A stretch of 64,000 bases of DNA, from NCBI GenBank assembly GCA_001683735.1, contig LUGG01000005.1:186001-250000 (forward strand). The letters are read 5' to 3'. Of the stretch, positions 1-9,996 are shown in pieces; position 1 is the first letter of the stretch; every line of letters begins with the position of its first letter. Source of the stretch: Grifola frondosa (lineage: Eukaryota; Basidiomycota; Agaricomycetes; Polyporales; Grifolaceae). A program made the position numbers and the translations under genes. The notes beneath the pieces are model-generated. The model worked only from the letters and a program-made list of their open reading frames with translations. It did not search any database and was not told where the DNA came from.

Positions 1-1020
1 TGGGACAGGTGCTATTGACGAACCAACGTCTCGATAAACTTGCGGCCTCCCGTGTTGATTTCAAGGAGCGTGGAATGCTCGAAGGGTCCTGTCTGTTTGC
101 AGAGCACCTTGCACTACGTTAATTCTTTTTGCGCTGCTATCTTGATCAAAACTAACTTATTCCTCAGATCCTGATGACAACTTCGAAGACACCGAGGACA
201 CCGAGCAGGCGGCTCCCACAAAGCAGCACCAGGATCATCATCGAGCACAAGAGGAGGATGGTACAATCGCTGGTCCAACGGTTCTCGCATACGTTGTGAT
301 GGCATCGACTTCTCGTGAGCATTAATCTTTTTCTGTATCAAATGCTAGCTCATGTGTACCAGGAACGAGGCATGCACGCACGGCAGTGGCTCTTGGAAAT
401 GAAATCGGGCAGCCTCGTCTATTGGGGCTCATTCGGCGGTTTCTCTACGAACAAACAAATCCGGACGGTGTCCTCACTGGGTTCGATGTGCAACTCGACG
501 CATGTCCCCGCTTTAATGAGCAAATTTCGATATTCTACTCCGCTGCAGCTACATACTACGCTCCGAGTGATCCCTCCGGAATTGGAGGTATGCATCGCGA
601 GCATCTTCGCGCTACGCCCAAGTGGTGGGGAACTGCGCCTCGCTTCGATTGTGCACTTGTCAATCGGAATTCGAACTTGGATGGAATACACGGCCTCGGT
701 GTTGTACGCATCCAACTTTTTTTCTCCTTCAAGCTTCGGGGAATTTTTTACCCTTGTGCACTCGTGCAATGGTTTAAACGGATAGCAGATGAGCCCGACG
801 AAGATACCGGTATGTATATGTGCGCCCAGAGTCACACCGCGGCACACCTGTGCTGTCAGTCATCCATTTGGACACCATTGTTCGCGCTGCCCACTTGATT
901 GGCGTTTACGGAAGCCACTCAGTGCCAGACGACCTTTCACCGCACCACGCCCTCGATGCATTTCAAGCCTTCTACCTTAACAAATTTGTGGATCACCATG
1001 CTTTCGAAACTATCTATTGA
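1..1020 (+). pseudogene. Plavaka-type transposase, C-terminal remnant
   Basis: This is the 3' end of a transposase gene that enters from the left edge. Reading frames joined across two short GT-AG introns (118-167 and 315-362) give the conserved block seen in Plavaka transposases of Agaricomycetes: DKLAASRVDFKERGML, LIRRFLYEQTNPDG, YYAPSDPSGIGGMHREHLRA and QLFFSFKLRGIFYPCALVQW. A one-base loss near 826 shifts the frame. The C-terminal end VLSVIHLDTIVRAAHLIGVYG through DHHAFETIY then reads in the next frame to a TGA at 1018-1020. Because of the frameshift and the missing N-terminus (outside the window) I treat it as a decayed DNA-transposon remnant. The family assignment rests on remembered conservation of this block, not on a search. 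It directly abuts the truncated UFD4-like relic. Confidence 0.75.
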
Positions 1021-1079
1021 ATCATATAATTCTCCGTGAGTTCCTTTATTCTCTTCTTCCGTTGGTTAATATATATTCA

Positions 1080-2135
1080 GTGCAGCGTGAAATTCAAAAT
1101 AAATTCTGGGGCCTCTACTTTCTGAAGGTAAGATTGTTTCACTTCTCATCATTGAGCCATTGGTTGATCTCGCTCAGCACATGGAGACGACATTAGATCC
1201 AGGAGTCATTCGCTTACTCCTGCACTTTCGTCTCTTTCAGAAGACTCGCCGCATGCAAAGATCCTACGTCCGCTTCGAATCCTTCACGATCTCAATTCTC
1301 AGGAAAGCGATCGAGCTTCGCCTTAGGCAATGCGTGTTCTCAATGAATGCATTTTTGTCGACAACAAGCTTACCGCTAAGCTCACGAAAATTTGAAGAAC
1401 CAATGGTCGTTGCTAGGTACGTCTCGATCCTATCATTGAGATCATGGCAATTAAAGTTGCAGTTTGATTCAAAGCTCGTGCTTGCCTGATTCGGCCTTGG
1501 ACCTTCCTCAATATTTCGCTTTCCTCTTTCCTTTTGTTACTCGCTACAACCTCTTGCAGTCCGCCTCACTTGACTCCGCACGGCGTATCTTCAAGTGGCA
1601 ACGCTAGTACAGTCATGGACAAGATAGCTCTCCATGCGAGGATGGAGTTAGATTCCTAGGCCATCTACAGTGACAGAAAGTTCGCATGTCCCGCAAGAAT
1701 TTGCGGTTAAAGTATTCGAACTAAACTCTTCATCGATATTAAAGGTCGAATACTTCGAAGAGGTTAGTATTGGACTCGGATTACTCTAGAGTTCTACTCG
1801 CTGGTGTCTCAAGGAGTTTGCACGAAAGTATCTCAAGATCTGGCGCGACGCGGACCTAAATTAATTTTTTCTTCAACAAAGCTTTCTTGAAGGTCATTCT
1901 CGGTGAACATGTCCCATTGACAATTGATGGTCTAAGCGTGAGTACTATTCGTATCAGATTTATGACTATTACTTATAATCGATCCCAGCGTGTTGATCCC
2001 GAACTCGCTACTTCATTGCTGAAGATCCAGAACTTTTCTTCTGCGAGTCAAAATGATAAGGTATGGCTCACCAGCATCTTGTGCTCGTCAATCGTCTCAC
2101 CTTCCCTTATAGCCCCGTCGCAAGCATGCAGCCAT
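1080..2135 (+). pseudogene. UFD4/TRIP12-like HECT E3 ubiquitin ligase relic, 5' part
   Basis: Conceptual exons in shifting frames match the pre-HECT and N-lobe regions of UFD4/TRIP12-type ligases. NKFWGLYFLK and LVDLAQHMETTLDPGVIRLL lie at 1100-1220. The HECT-like stretch VEYFEEV..GLG lies near 1750, and EFARKYLKIWRDAD ends near 1855. FNKAFLKVILGEHVPLTIDG and RVDPELATSLLKIQNF follow. Canonical introns at 1938-1988 and 2061-2112 are still visible. The last exon, RRKHAAI, runs straight into the copia element. The same reading continues at 12416 after removal of the element and one copy of its duplicated target. The large armadillo-type N-terminus expected of UFD4 is absent; the Plavaka remnant lies there instead. 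In the living enzyme, UFD4 builds ubiquitin chains on N-degron and ubiquitin-fusion substrates. This copy cannot. Confidence 0.7.
2131..2135. repeat. Target-site duplication GCCAT, left copy
   Basis: GCCAT immediately precedes the left LTR and recurs at 12411-12415 right after the right LTR. A 5-bp duplication is usual for copia integrase. The duplicated bases are coding sequence of the UFD4-like gene. Confidence 0.93.
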
Positions 2136-2363
2136 TGTTAAAGTCAGGGCCTCAGTCTCGTGGTACTCGACTTTAAATTGATGTAATCTACCTGTTAAAG
2201 TCAGGGCCTACGCTACGATGAGTCCAAATACTATCTAGGCTATAAGCTACTCACCTCAGTCTCATGGTACTCGACTGAGGTGTTACAAGTACAATACGAC
2301 GCGTCAAGAGTCCATTGTCACAGTCACGTGTCCAAGTCACAGTCACGGTCTCTAGCCACAACA
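2136..2363 (-). repeat. Copia 3' LTR (left)
   Basis: This 228-bp repeat is nearly identical to 12183-12410, differing by a few single-base changes. In element orientation it starts TGTTGTGGCTAG and ends TTTAACA. It contains short internal direct repeats, including two copies of TTAAAGTCAGGGCCT read on the plus strand. Confidence 0.95.
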
Positions 2364-2371
2364 CTCCCCTA
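2364..2371 (-). other. Copia polypurine tract
   Basis: On the element strand TAGGGGAG lies directly upstream of the 3' LTR. This is the expected position and composition of the plus-strand primer. Confidence 0.7.
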
Positions 2372-4433
2372 GACCGCGAGACCCAAGAAGACCAAGTGTT
2401 TCTTCAAAACCTGTGGCCCAAGCGCCTTCGTGAAAATATCCGCCGGGTTCTCCGATCCGGGGATGTGTACGATCTCCAATTCCTTCATCCGCATAGCGTC
2501 CCGGAGCCAGTGGTACCGGACATGCAAGTGCCTGACGCGCGAGAAGTTCATCGACCGTTTCGCCAAGCTTTCGCCTCCAGTGCTGTCCATGCGCAGTGTG
2601 ACGGGGGGCTTGATGGGCAGGAATATGTCCTCCATGAATTTCGTGAGCCAGAGCGCGGTTTGGCCAGCGTGTGTAGCCACTATATATTCTGCTTCTGTTG
2701 TTGACAGTGCGACTACGTCCTGTCGGCGCGAGCTCCAGGTAACAGGCCCGCCCGCTAGTACCGCAATGTGCCCATGAGTAGACCGTCCTGTGTCGATACA
2801 ATCACCGTGAGATGAGTCCAAGTAAACGACTGGCTGCAATGATGATCGCGGATTGGGCGCTCCGTAGAATACAATTCCGTAGTCGAGAGTTCCCTTGATA
2901 TAACGCAGGACTCTCTTCAGTGCTCGCCAGTGTGTGATGCCGGGTTACTCATGTGTCGGCTGAGTATTTGGACGGGGTACGAGAGGTCTGGGCGAGTAGC
3001 GACGTTAAGATACATGATGGCGTCGAGCGCCTCGCGGTACGGGATGGTCGCCATCTCCAAGGCTTCCTCGGGTGTCGTTGGCTCAGTGGTCTTTGAGAGT
3101 TTTTCACCCGGCTCGAGCGGTGTCATAACTGGGTTGGCGTCATGCATGTTGAATCGCTTCAAGACGCGTTCGGCGTATCCCCGCTGGGTGAGCCTCATGG
3201 TACCGGCAGTCTTGTCCCGCTCGACCGCGACGCCGAGCATGAACTTGAGTTCTCCCCCTCCGCTGAGGCGGTAGCGACACCCGATATCGCGCCTGGTGAC
3301 GGCAAGTCCGTCGTTGGAGGTAGAGCGGATGTGATATTGTCGGTATAAGTTGCGGTGATGGAAAGCCCGTGCTCGTCGAAGCGCCCGTACGCACTCGTCT
3401 GCTCTGGAGCGTTCGAATCCGAGTTCGTCGTATGTGCTGTCGAGGTCTTTCCACCAATCGTTGCCTGCCTGCATTAGTCCATAGAGCGAGCTTGGAGTCG
3501 ACATACATAATCGGGATGCTCGGCGGATTCAAAACCGGGGGTTGTTCCATGAAGATGGTCTCCGAGGGGACTGCGTTTAAGTAGGCTTTCTCGATATCGT
3601 CTTGCCCCATGGACATGTTCAGGGAAGTAGCAGCAGCCAAGACTGTACGGAGAGATTCAAAACGCACCACGGATGCATGTGTTTCAAAGAAGTCCACGCC
3701 CGGAATTTGGTGGAAACCCTTTGTGACGAGGCGTGCCTTCGGCTTCCACTCCCCCTTATCATCGTGCTTCTGCGCATATGCCCACCTACATCCGACTACG
3801 TTCATGCCTGCCATCCGGGGTACGAGCTCCCATGCGCCGATCTTCATCAACCCGTCTATCTCCTTCGCCATCGCCGGAGCCCATATGCGCTCGTCCTTCA
3901 TTGCTTGCTTGTACGTGGTAGGTGCCTCCCCCCGCTAAACGTGGGGGTCGTGGGGATGGCGTCGTTGTCCTGCGCGAGCATCGCGACGTAGGCGGATGCC
4001 TGCTCCTGCGGTAGCATCCTCAGGTGCTCCCCTTGTCTGCATGCACGGCAATGCGGTCGTTTGCCCATGCCGCCCCGCTGAGAGCGGCCTCTCTCTCGTG
4101 TTGTTGGGCGTCGACAGATTGTTGGAGCACGCGGCTGGACTTGTGTGCGCGTGGCGACCGTCGAGGACCTGCCAGCGCAGCTTGCGGTATGGGTTGCACT
4201 TCAGCCTCGGGGACTTCTTCGATGCGGGCCTCCAGAGGTGGGATAGGCAGTGGGACAGGAGGTTGGGCGGGTGGTAGAGGCACCGGGTTGACGGTGGCCG
4301 TCTGCGGTAGGTTAGCGCTAACGTCGAACGTCAACTCCCCTCGGGAGTCAGCGTCCGATGTCCAGGGCCCTCCTCGAAGACCACGTCGCGTGCCCGAAAC
4401 ACGCGACCGGATGGTCCATCGGTTGGGTCCCAT
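2369..4433 (-). pseudogene. Copia pol: linker, reverse transcriptase and RNase H (frameshifted)
   Basis: A proline-rich linker (about 4020-4330) leads into the copia reverse transcriptase at 3901. Landmarks are EIDGLMKIGAWELVP, KPKARLVTKGFHQIPGVDF and GQDDIEKAYLN, the last carrying the first catalytic Asp. Frames then jump through LYGLMQAGNDWWKDL and GGELKFMLGVAVERDKTAG. The RNase H ends the polyprotein at 2369 with VALSTTEAEYIVATHAGQTA and RVRHLHVRYHWLRD. At 3336-3347 the expected Y-x-D-D reads YTDN: the second metal-binding Asp is Asn (GAC AAT). At least three frameshifts interrupt this part (near 4335, 3500 and 2900). Reverse transcription by this copy is not possible. Confidence 0.88.
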
Positions 4434-5273
4434 AGACGGTAGCTGGCGTCTTCCGTGTACCCCACCATAACGCAGCGTACAGACTTGGGATCAAGTTTCT
4501 TTCTCGTCGCGTGCGGTATCTTTGCGTACGCAATGCTGCCGAAAGCTCGTAGGTGAGATACGTTTGGCTTATGGCCGTTCCAGCGCTCGTAAGGCGTTCG
4601 GCCGTCCTGCCGCGCTGAGGATGTGACATTCTGGATGTACATCCAGCACATCATCGCCTCGGCCCACAGGAAATTGGGGACGTTGGCGTCGTAGAGCATG
4701 GCGCGGGTGTGGTCGCCGATGGTGCGGTGGCCGCGTTCAGCGACACCGTTCTGCTCGGGAGTGTACGGGGTAGTGGGCTCGGCAATAATACCGTGTTGAG
4801 CGAAGTATTCGTTCCATTTGGCGTTCACGAATTCCTTCCCGTTATCGTAACGTACTCGGCGAATGTCACGTCCGGTTTGGGTCTTCAGCATGAGTCTATA
4901 GTTGTGAAAACATGCGAGGGTAACGTCAGCTGCTTTGGAAGCGATAGGGTATGCGACGGCGTACAAAGTGCCACCATCGTTGCAGGTGAGGGCGTATTCG
5001 GCACCTCCGAGGCTGGGGACCTGGAATCGTCCCATCAGGTCGACATAGATGCGTTCACCCGGCTCGGTTTCGATCTCTGCTGGATGAAAAGGTTCAGTGT
5101 TTGTTTACCCCGGATGCAGTCCTCGCATTTGCCAGGCGTCTCCAGGGTTCCCTTGATCGTGAGGCCGTTAACGAGACCCTGCGCGTGCATGCGTTTGATG
5201 GTGCGGTCGCTTACATGCCCGAGACGGCGGTGCCAGGTGGCGAGGTCCACAGCTGCAGACGAGCTCTTCGCTG
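4331..5273 (-). pseudogene. Copia pol: pre-integrase and integrase (frameshifted)
   Basis: The GAG-pre-integrase zinc-binding segment reads LATWHRRLGHVSDRT with CEDCIRGKQ (an HHCC-type finger). It is followed in another frame by the integrase core: YVDLMGRF (first Asp), YALTCNDGG, RYDNGKEFVNAKW (second Asp) and TPEQNGVAERGHRTI (Glu region). A conserved copia C-terminal segment VRCVMVGYTEDASYRLWDP follows. The catalytic residues are retained. Frameshifts near 5270, 5085 and 4335 separate it from gag-protease and reverse transcriptase. Confidence 0.9.
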
Positions 5274-6755
5274 CTAGTGCGCGGGGTCGGTCGCCACAAG
5301 GGCACGTGGATCGTACGTGATGTCGATGTGGGGAACTTGCGCCGATGTAATCGGTGCGAGCGCGACCTCGTAGAGATCGGTAGTAAGAAGGTGCCCCTTG
5401 AACACGGGATCTCGTGATGTCTTGTCAAGGACGGTGAGTACACCCTCGCCGATGGTCATGTGGTGCCCGCTGCGGTCAATTCTGGCTAGGGAGATCAGGT
5501 TCGCCGCTAGGTCGGGTGTATGAACAGCATCACGAACGTGATGGACGTGTTTCTTGCCGTTGATCTCCACCTGGGCATGTACTGTACCCAAGCCAACTAT
5601 GGCGAATGTGGAACCCATGCGCGCTGCATTGCCTGTGCGCGGCTCAATCTCCACGTAGTCCGTGAAGTGCGCGCGATCCGTGAAGTAATGGTGGGTGGCG
5701 CCTGAGTCGGCCAATGCCGTCCAGCCCTTCTTTGAGGTGGTCGCGTAGCCAGGTGGGACGATGGCGTTCGCGAGGAAAATATGATAATTGTATGGGTCGT
5801 TCACAGGTTTGGGGTCCTCGTGGTGTTGCGTCAAGTGCGCCTGGTGGTTGACGGTGTTCGCTGCTTTCGCGGCGGCCGTAGTCTCGGATGTCGTCCCTGT
5901 AGCGACGTTCGCGGATGGTTGAGCATGCATGGCGAGCTCGGCCGGAGACCCCCGTCGACCCTTCGGTGCGACTTTCCAATGCGCCGGGTGCTGACCGGCG
6001 CGTCCGCCTCCCTGTACATAGCATTGGTCGCGGGTGTGGCCTTTGAATTGGCACCACGCGCAAATGGGGCGTTGGTCCTGTGTCGCGTTCGCCATGAAGG
6101 CTTGCTCCGGGACGCCTCGAACGGGATTGAGTGATTTCCCGGCTGCGAGGATGTCCTCCTCAACACACGTCGTGATCGTCTCGATGACGTGGTCTGGGTC
6201 GTTTGAGCTGAGGAGAGGGACAGTGATCGACCTCATGGACGTAGGCATTGAACGGCATAACATGACAGCGAATTGAGCGTCGTCGATCGTGGCGCCTAGC
6301 TCTGTTGCAGCGCTTCGACGCGCATACATCTCTTCGAAGTGTGCGCTGAGGTCCGCGCCGCTGGTGTATTTGAGAGCGCGGACATGATCCACCGCGTTCA
6401 TGAGTGACACGGTGCCCTTGCGTTCGTGTTTGTCTTTAAGTTGCTGCCAGATCTCTGCGGCAGTCTTCCCCGCAGCGATTACGCCGGAACTGCGAAAGTT
6501 CTTGATATTAAGGCGCATGATCGCCTTGCAGATCTCGTCTTCGTCATCCCAGGAATTGGTGGCGGCGACGCTCGTAGGATCGGGGGTTCCGTTCACGTTC
6601 ACAATGGGTGGGCGCGGAGCGGAGCCGTCAAGATGAGTGAATGATTTGCGTACCCGACACACCGTTTCGACGCGGTCCTTCCAGTCCAACCAGTTCGTTC
6701 GGTCGAGCTGCTGGGACTCTGGGAAGGTGGGGATCTTGACTTCGTGTGAAGTCAT
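5274..6755 (-). CDS. Copia gag and aspartic protease (493-codon open frame)
   Basis: The frame opens with ATG at 6755, 157 bp inside the nested element's edge. The order is a UBN2-type copia gag (LDRTNWLDWKDRVETV near the start, IWQQLKDKHERKGTV around residue 110), then a zinc knuckle CAWCQFKGHTRDQC of the CX2CX4HX4C form near residue 235. The retroviral-type protease active site ADSGATHHYF lies near residue 350. The frame stays open through the protease and ends just before the pre-integrase region, where a frameshift occurs. This is the best-preserved part of the element. The nucleocapsid-like finger binds element RNA and the protease would process the polyprotein. Confidence 0.9.
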   Translation of the reverse strand: MTSHEVKIPTFPESQQLDRTNWLDWKDRVETVCRVRKSFTHLDGSAPRPPIVNVNGTPDPTSVAATNSWDDEDEICKAIMRLNIKNFRSSGVIAAGKTAAEIWQQLKDKHERKGTVSLMNAVDHVRALKYTSGADLSAHFEEMYARRSAATELGATIDDAQFAVMLCRSMPTSMRSITVPLLSSNDPDHVIETITTCVEEDILAAGKSLNPVRGVPEQAFMANATQDQRPICAWCQFKGHTRDQCYVQGGGRAGQHPAHWKVAPKGRRGSPAELAMHAQPSANVATGTTSETTAAAKAANTVNHQAHLTQHHEDPKPVNDPYNYHIFLANAIVPPGYATTSKKGWTALADSGATHHYFTDRAHFTDYVEIEPRTGNAARMGSTFAIVGLGTVHAQVEINGKKHVHHVRDAVHTPDLAANLISLARIDRSGHHMTIGEGVLTVLDKTSRDPVFKGHLLTTDLYEVALAPITSAQVPHIDITYDPRALVATDPAH

Positions 6756-6913
6756 GATCGTGAGTGTGGGTATATGCGGGGAAAAAGTGGGTATATGCGG
6801 CAGGTTTCAGGTCTGTCGACTTAAAAAAAAATGGGTATGGGCGATGGTCCAGTCGCCACGGGTGGTATAACGAGTTTCGGGCTCGTTGGTATACACTACT
6901 GGCTACCTGTATT

Positions 6914-9311
6914 GTAATACAATATAGCATCAACCTGCTACAACCGTTGTGAGTTAGCTGGTCAGGTTGTCAAAAATGCCATAGTACAATACTGGGCAGA
7001 TTGTAATATATATTGTATTACAATAGGAGCATTGTAATACAGCTAGGCCGCATTTTTTTACAATTAGGGCTGCTTGTAATATTTTTATAGTACAATCTGA
7101 CCTGATTGTGATACTAGATAATACAATCAGACCAGGTTGTAATTTTCGATAAAACAATCAGGTCAGATTGTAATATTCAGTAGTACAATCAGACCAGGTT
7201 GTAATTTTCGATAAAACAATCAGGTCAGATTGTAATATTCAGTAGTACAATCAGACCAGGTTGTAATTTTCGATAAAACAATCAGGTCAGATTGTAATAT
7301 TCAGTAGTACAATCAGGTCAAATTGTAATATTCAGTAGTACAATCTGACCTGGTTGTAATACTAGATAATACAATCAGGCCAGGTTGTAATACTAGATAA
7401 TACAATCAGGTCAGATTGTAATATTGAATAGTACAATCTGACCTGGTTGTAATTTTCGATAAAACAATCTGGTCAGGTTGTAATATTAGATAATACAATC
7501 AGGTCAGATTGTAATATTGAATAGTACAATCTGACCTGGTTGTAATACTAGATAATACAATCAGGCCAGGTTGTAATTTTTGATAAAACAATCTGGTCAG
7601 GTTGTAATACTAGATAATACAATCAGGTCAGATTGTAATATTGAATAGTACAATCTGACCTGGTTGTAATACTAGATAATACAATCAGGCCAGGTTGTAA
7701 TACTAGATAATACAATCAGGTCAGATTGTAATATTGAATAGTACAATCTGACCTGGTTGTAATACTAGATAATACAATCAGGCCAGATTGTAATTTTCGA
7801 TAAAACAATCTGGTCAGGTTGTAATACTAGATAATACAGTCAGGTCAGATTGTAATTTTCGATAAAACAATCTGGTCAGGTTGTAATACTAGAAATACAG
7901 TCAGGTCAGATTGTAATATTGAATAGTACAATCTGACCTGGTTGTAATACTAGATAATACAATCAGGCCAGGTTGTAATTTTCGATAAAACAACCTGGTC
8001 AGATTGTAATATTGAATAGTACAATCTGACCTGGTTGTAATTTTGATAAAACAATCTGGTCAGGTTGTAATACTAGATAATACAATCAGGTCAGATTGTA
8101 ATATTGAATAGTACAATCTGACCTGGTTGTAATACTAGATAATACAATCAGGCCAGGTTGTAATACTAGATAATACAATCAGGCCAGATTGTAATTTTCG
8201 ATAAAACAATCTGGTCAGGTTGTAATACTAGATAATACAGTCAGGTCAGATTGTAATATTGAATAGTACAATCTGACCTGGTTGTAATACTAGATAATAC
8301 AATCAGGCCAGATTGTAATACTACTGGTAATACAATCTGACCTGATTGTAATTTTCCATAAAACAATCCGGTCAGATTGTAATATTCAGTAGTACAATCT
8401 GACCTGGTTGTAATACTAATAATACAATCAGGCCAGATTGTAATTTTCGAAAACAACCAGGTCAGATTGTAATACTACTGGTAATACAATCTGGTCTGAT
8501 TGTAATATTCAGTAGTACAATCAGGTCAGGTTGTAATACTAGATAATACAATCAGGCCAGATTGTAATTTTGATAAAACAACCAGGTCAGGTTGTAATAC
8601 TTCATTATTACAATCCCACCTGCTTGTATTATCCATATCAGGATAATAGAGCTCGGGGTAAATACAGGATTTGTCACATGTTGCGGAAACATACCACATT
8701 TGGTATGTTTTAAACATAGCCACCATATTTTTTTCCTCCACTACTCCCTCAATTCTGACGGATTTTCTTCATTTTAGGTTCGTCTGAAAGCGGTGTCGAG
8801 TATAATTAGATATGTACATATCTTTGTATGATATTAAAATAAAAACATACCATTCTGGGCAACCACCCCAGAATGTTCTGCTGCATTGCTCCCTCAAATC
8901 TTCACCAAATTTCTTGATTCCTTCATCCCCTTGGTCGCATTTATATCCTATTTATATTCTGGCATTTGTTTGGTAGAATATGTGACGGAAAACATACCAT
9001 TTCTGGTAGGTGCAGGCTCAGCCACACCAGAATTCCTCCCCCTCCCCTTCCCTCAATACTTCATGTATTCCCTTAGTTTAAAGTTCCCCTTAGTCCTACA
9101 TATGTCAATGTAATAATATGTACAGTATACAGCCACAAACAACGATAATATTTCGTCTCCTCCTGCTTTGCTGGCAGGGATCCCTCCTAATTTGGGAAAT
9201 GAATATCGGACGGAATCTGGAGCGAATGGCACCGTCTGAAAGTGTATTTTATCCTAATAAGACGATGTTTACGGCGAAACATTCCGTCCGGTACTCGCTT
9301 CAGAGCACACA
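6914..9311 (+). repeat. Foldback left arm
   Basis: The arm is 2,398 bp and inverted relative to 9997-12099. From about 7085 to 8620 it consists of some fifty units of a 19-21-bp quasi-palindrome (consensus close to ACAATCWGRYCAGRTTGTAA). Units are separated by roughly 10-bp spacers of a few recurrent types: ACTAGATA, TTTCGATAAA, TTGAATAGT and TTCAGTAGT. The inner segment 8630-9311 is non-repetitive. Confidence 0.88.
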
Positions 9312-9996
9312 AAACAGTATTCAGGGGTGGCTGAAACATTTCCTCCATCCTTCCTGAATGGGATTTGCCCTAATTTCAAGGGGTCTTTTGTGGTGTATTC
9401 CTTTTATTGTGGCATCATTGTGAACCATACATCACGCTTATCGGAGATGATCCCATGTGGTGGAATCCTTATCAGCTTCCCCTCTAGATTATACAATTGT
9501 ACTACTACATGAAAATAATAAAAGATCGGATTGCAGGATAGATAAGGGAATATAACAGCTTAAAAACAAGTCCAAAATCATAAAGATTGATGTGGAATTG
9601 AGGGAGTAATTGAGGAATCAGTGTCTTGCCCCTGATTCACTGTACAGGTGACTTGAGCCCGGTACAGCAGTATTGAGGTTTCAGCCACAATTGGTATTTT
9701 CCTATATCTCCTCACTTCCTCATGTATTCTTGAGATCTTTGTTGTATGTATAGAGCTGTATGAGTATTATATTTATGGAACTTTGTATGTTTTAAAGCTG
9801 CCAGAAAAATGCCTATCAGGGGGATATTACATTTCAGTGTTTGGGATTCAGCATTATCAAATATGCATAAACAGTGAAATAGAGCATTTTATGAGAGCTA
9901 TATACTATGGAGATGTACCAAAGAGAATATAAAAAAAGAGCAACTGGGGGAAGGATATTGGGTGATCAGTGTGGCAACTGCCACCCAAGGTTGTTG
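9312..9996. other. Foldback central loop
   Basis: This is 685 bp of single-copy AT-rich sequence between the two arms. No open frame of recognisable function and no inverted match elsewhere in the window were seen. Confidence 0.7.

Noticed and set aside
4024..4470. Plus-strand open frames across the copia body (also 4709-5320)
   Set aside because: They are shadows of the minus-strand gag-pol frames.
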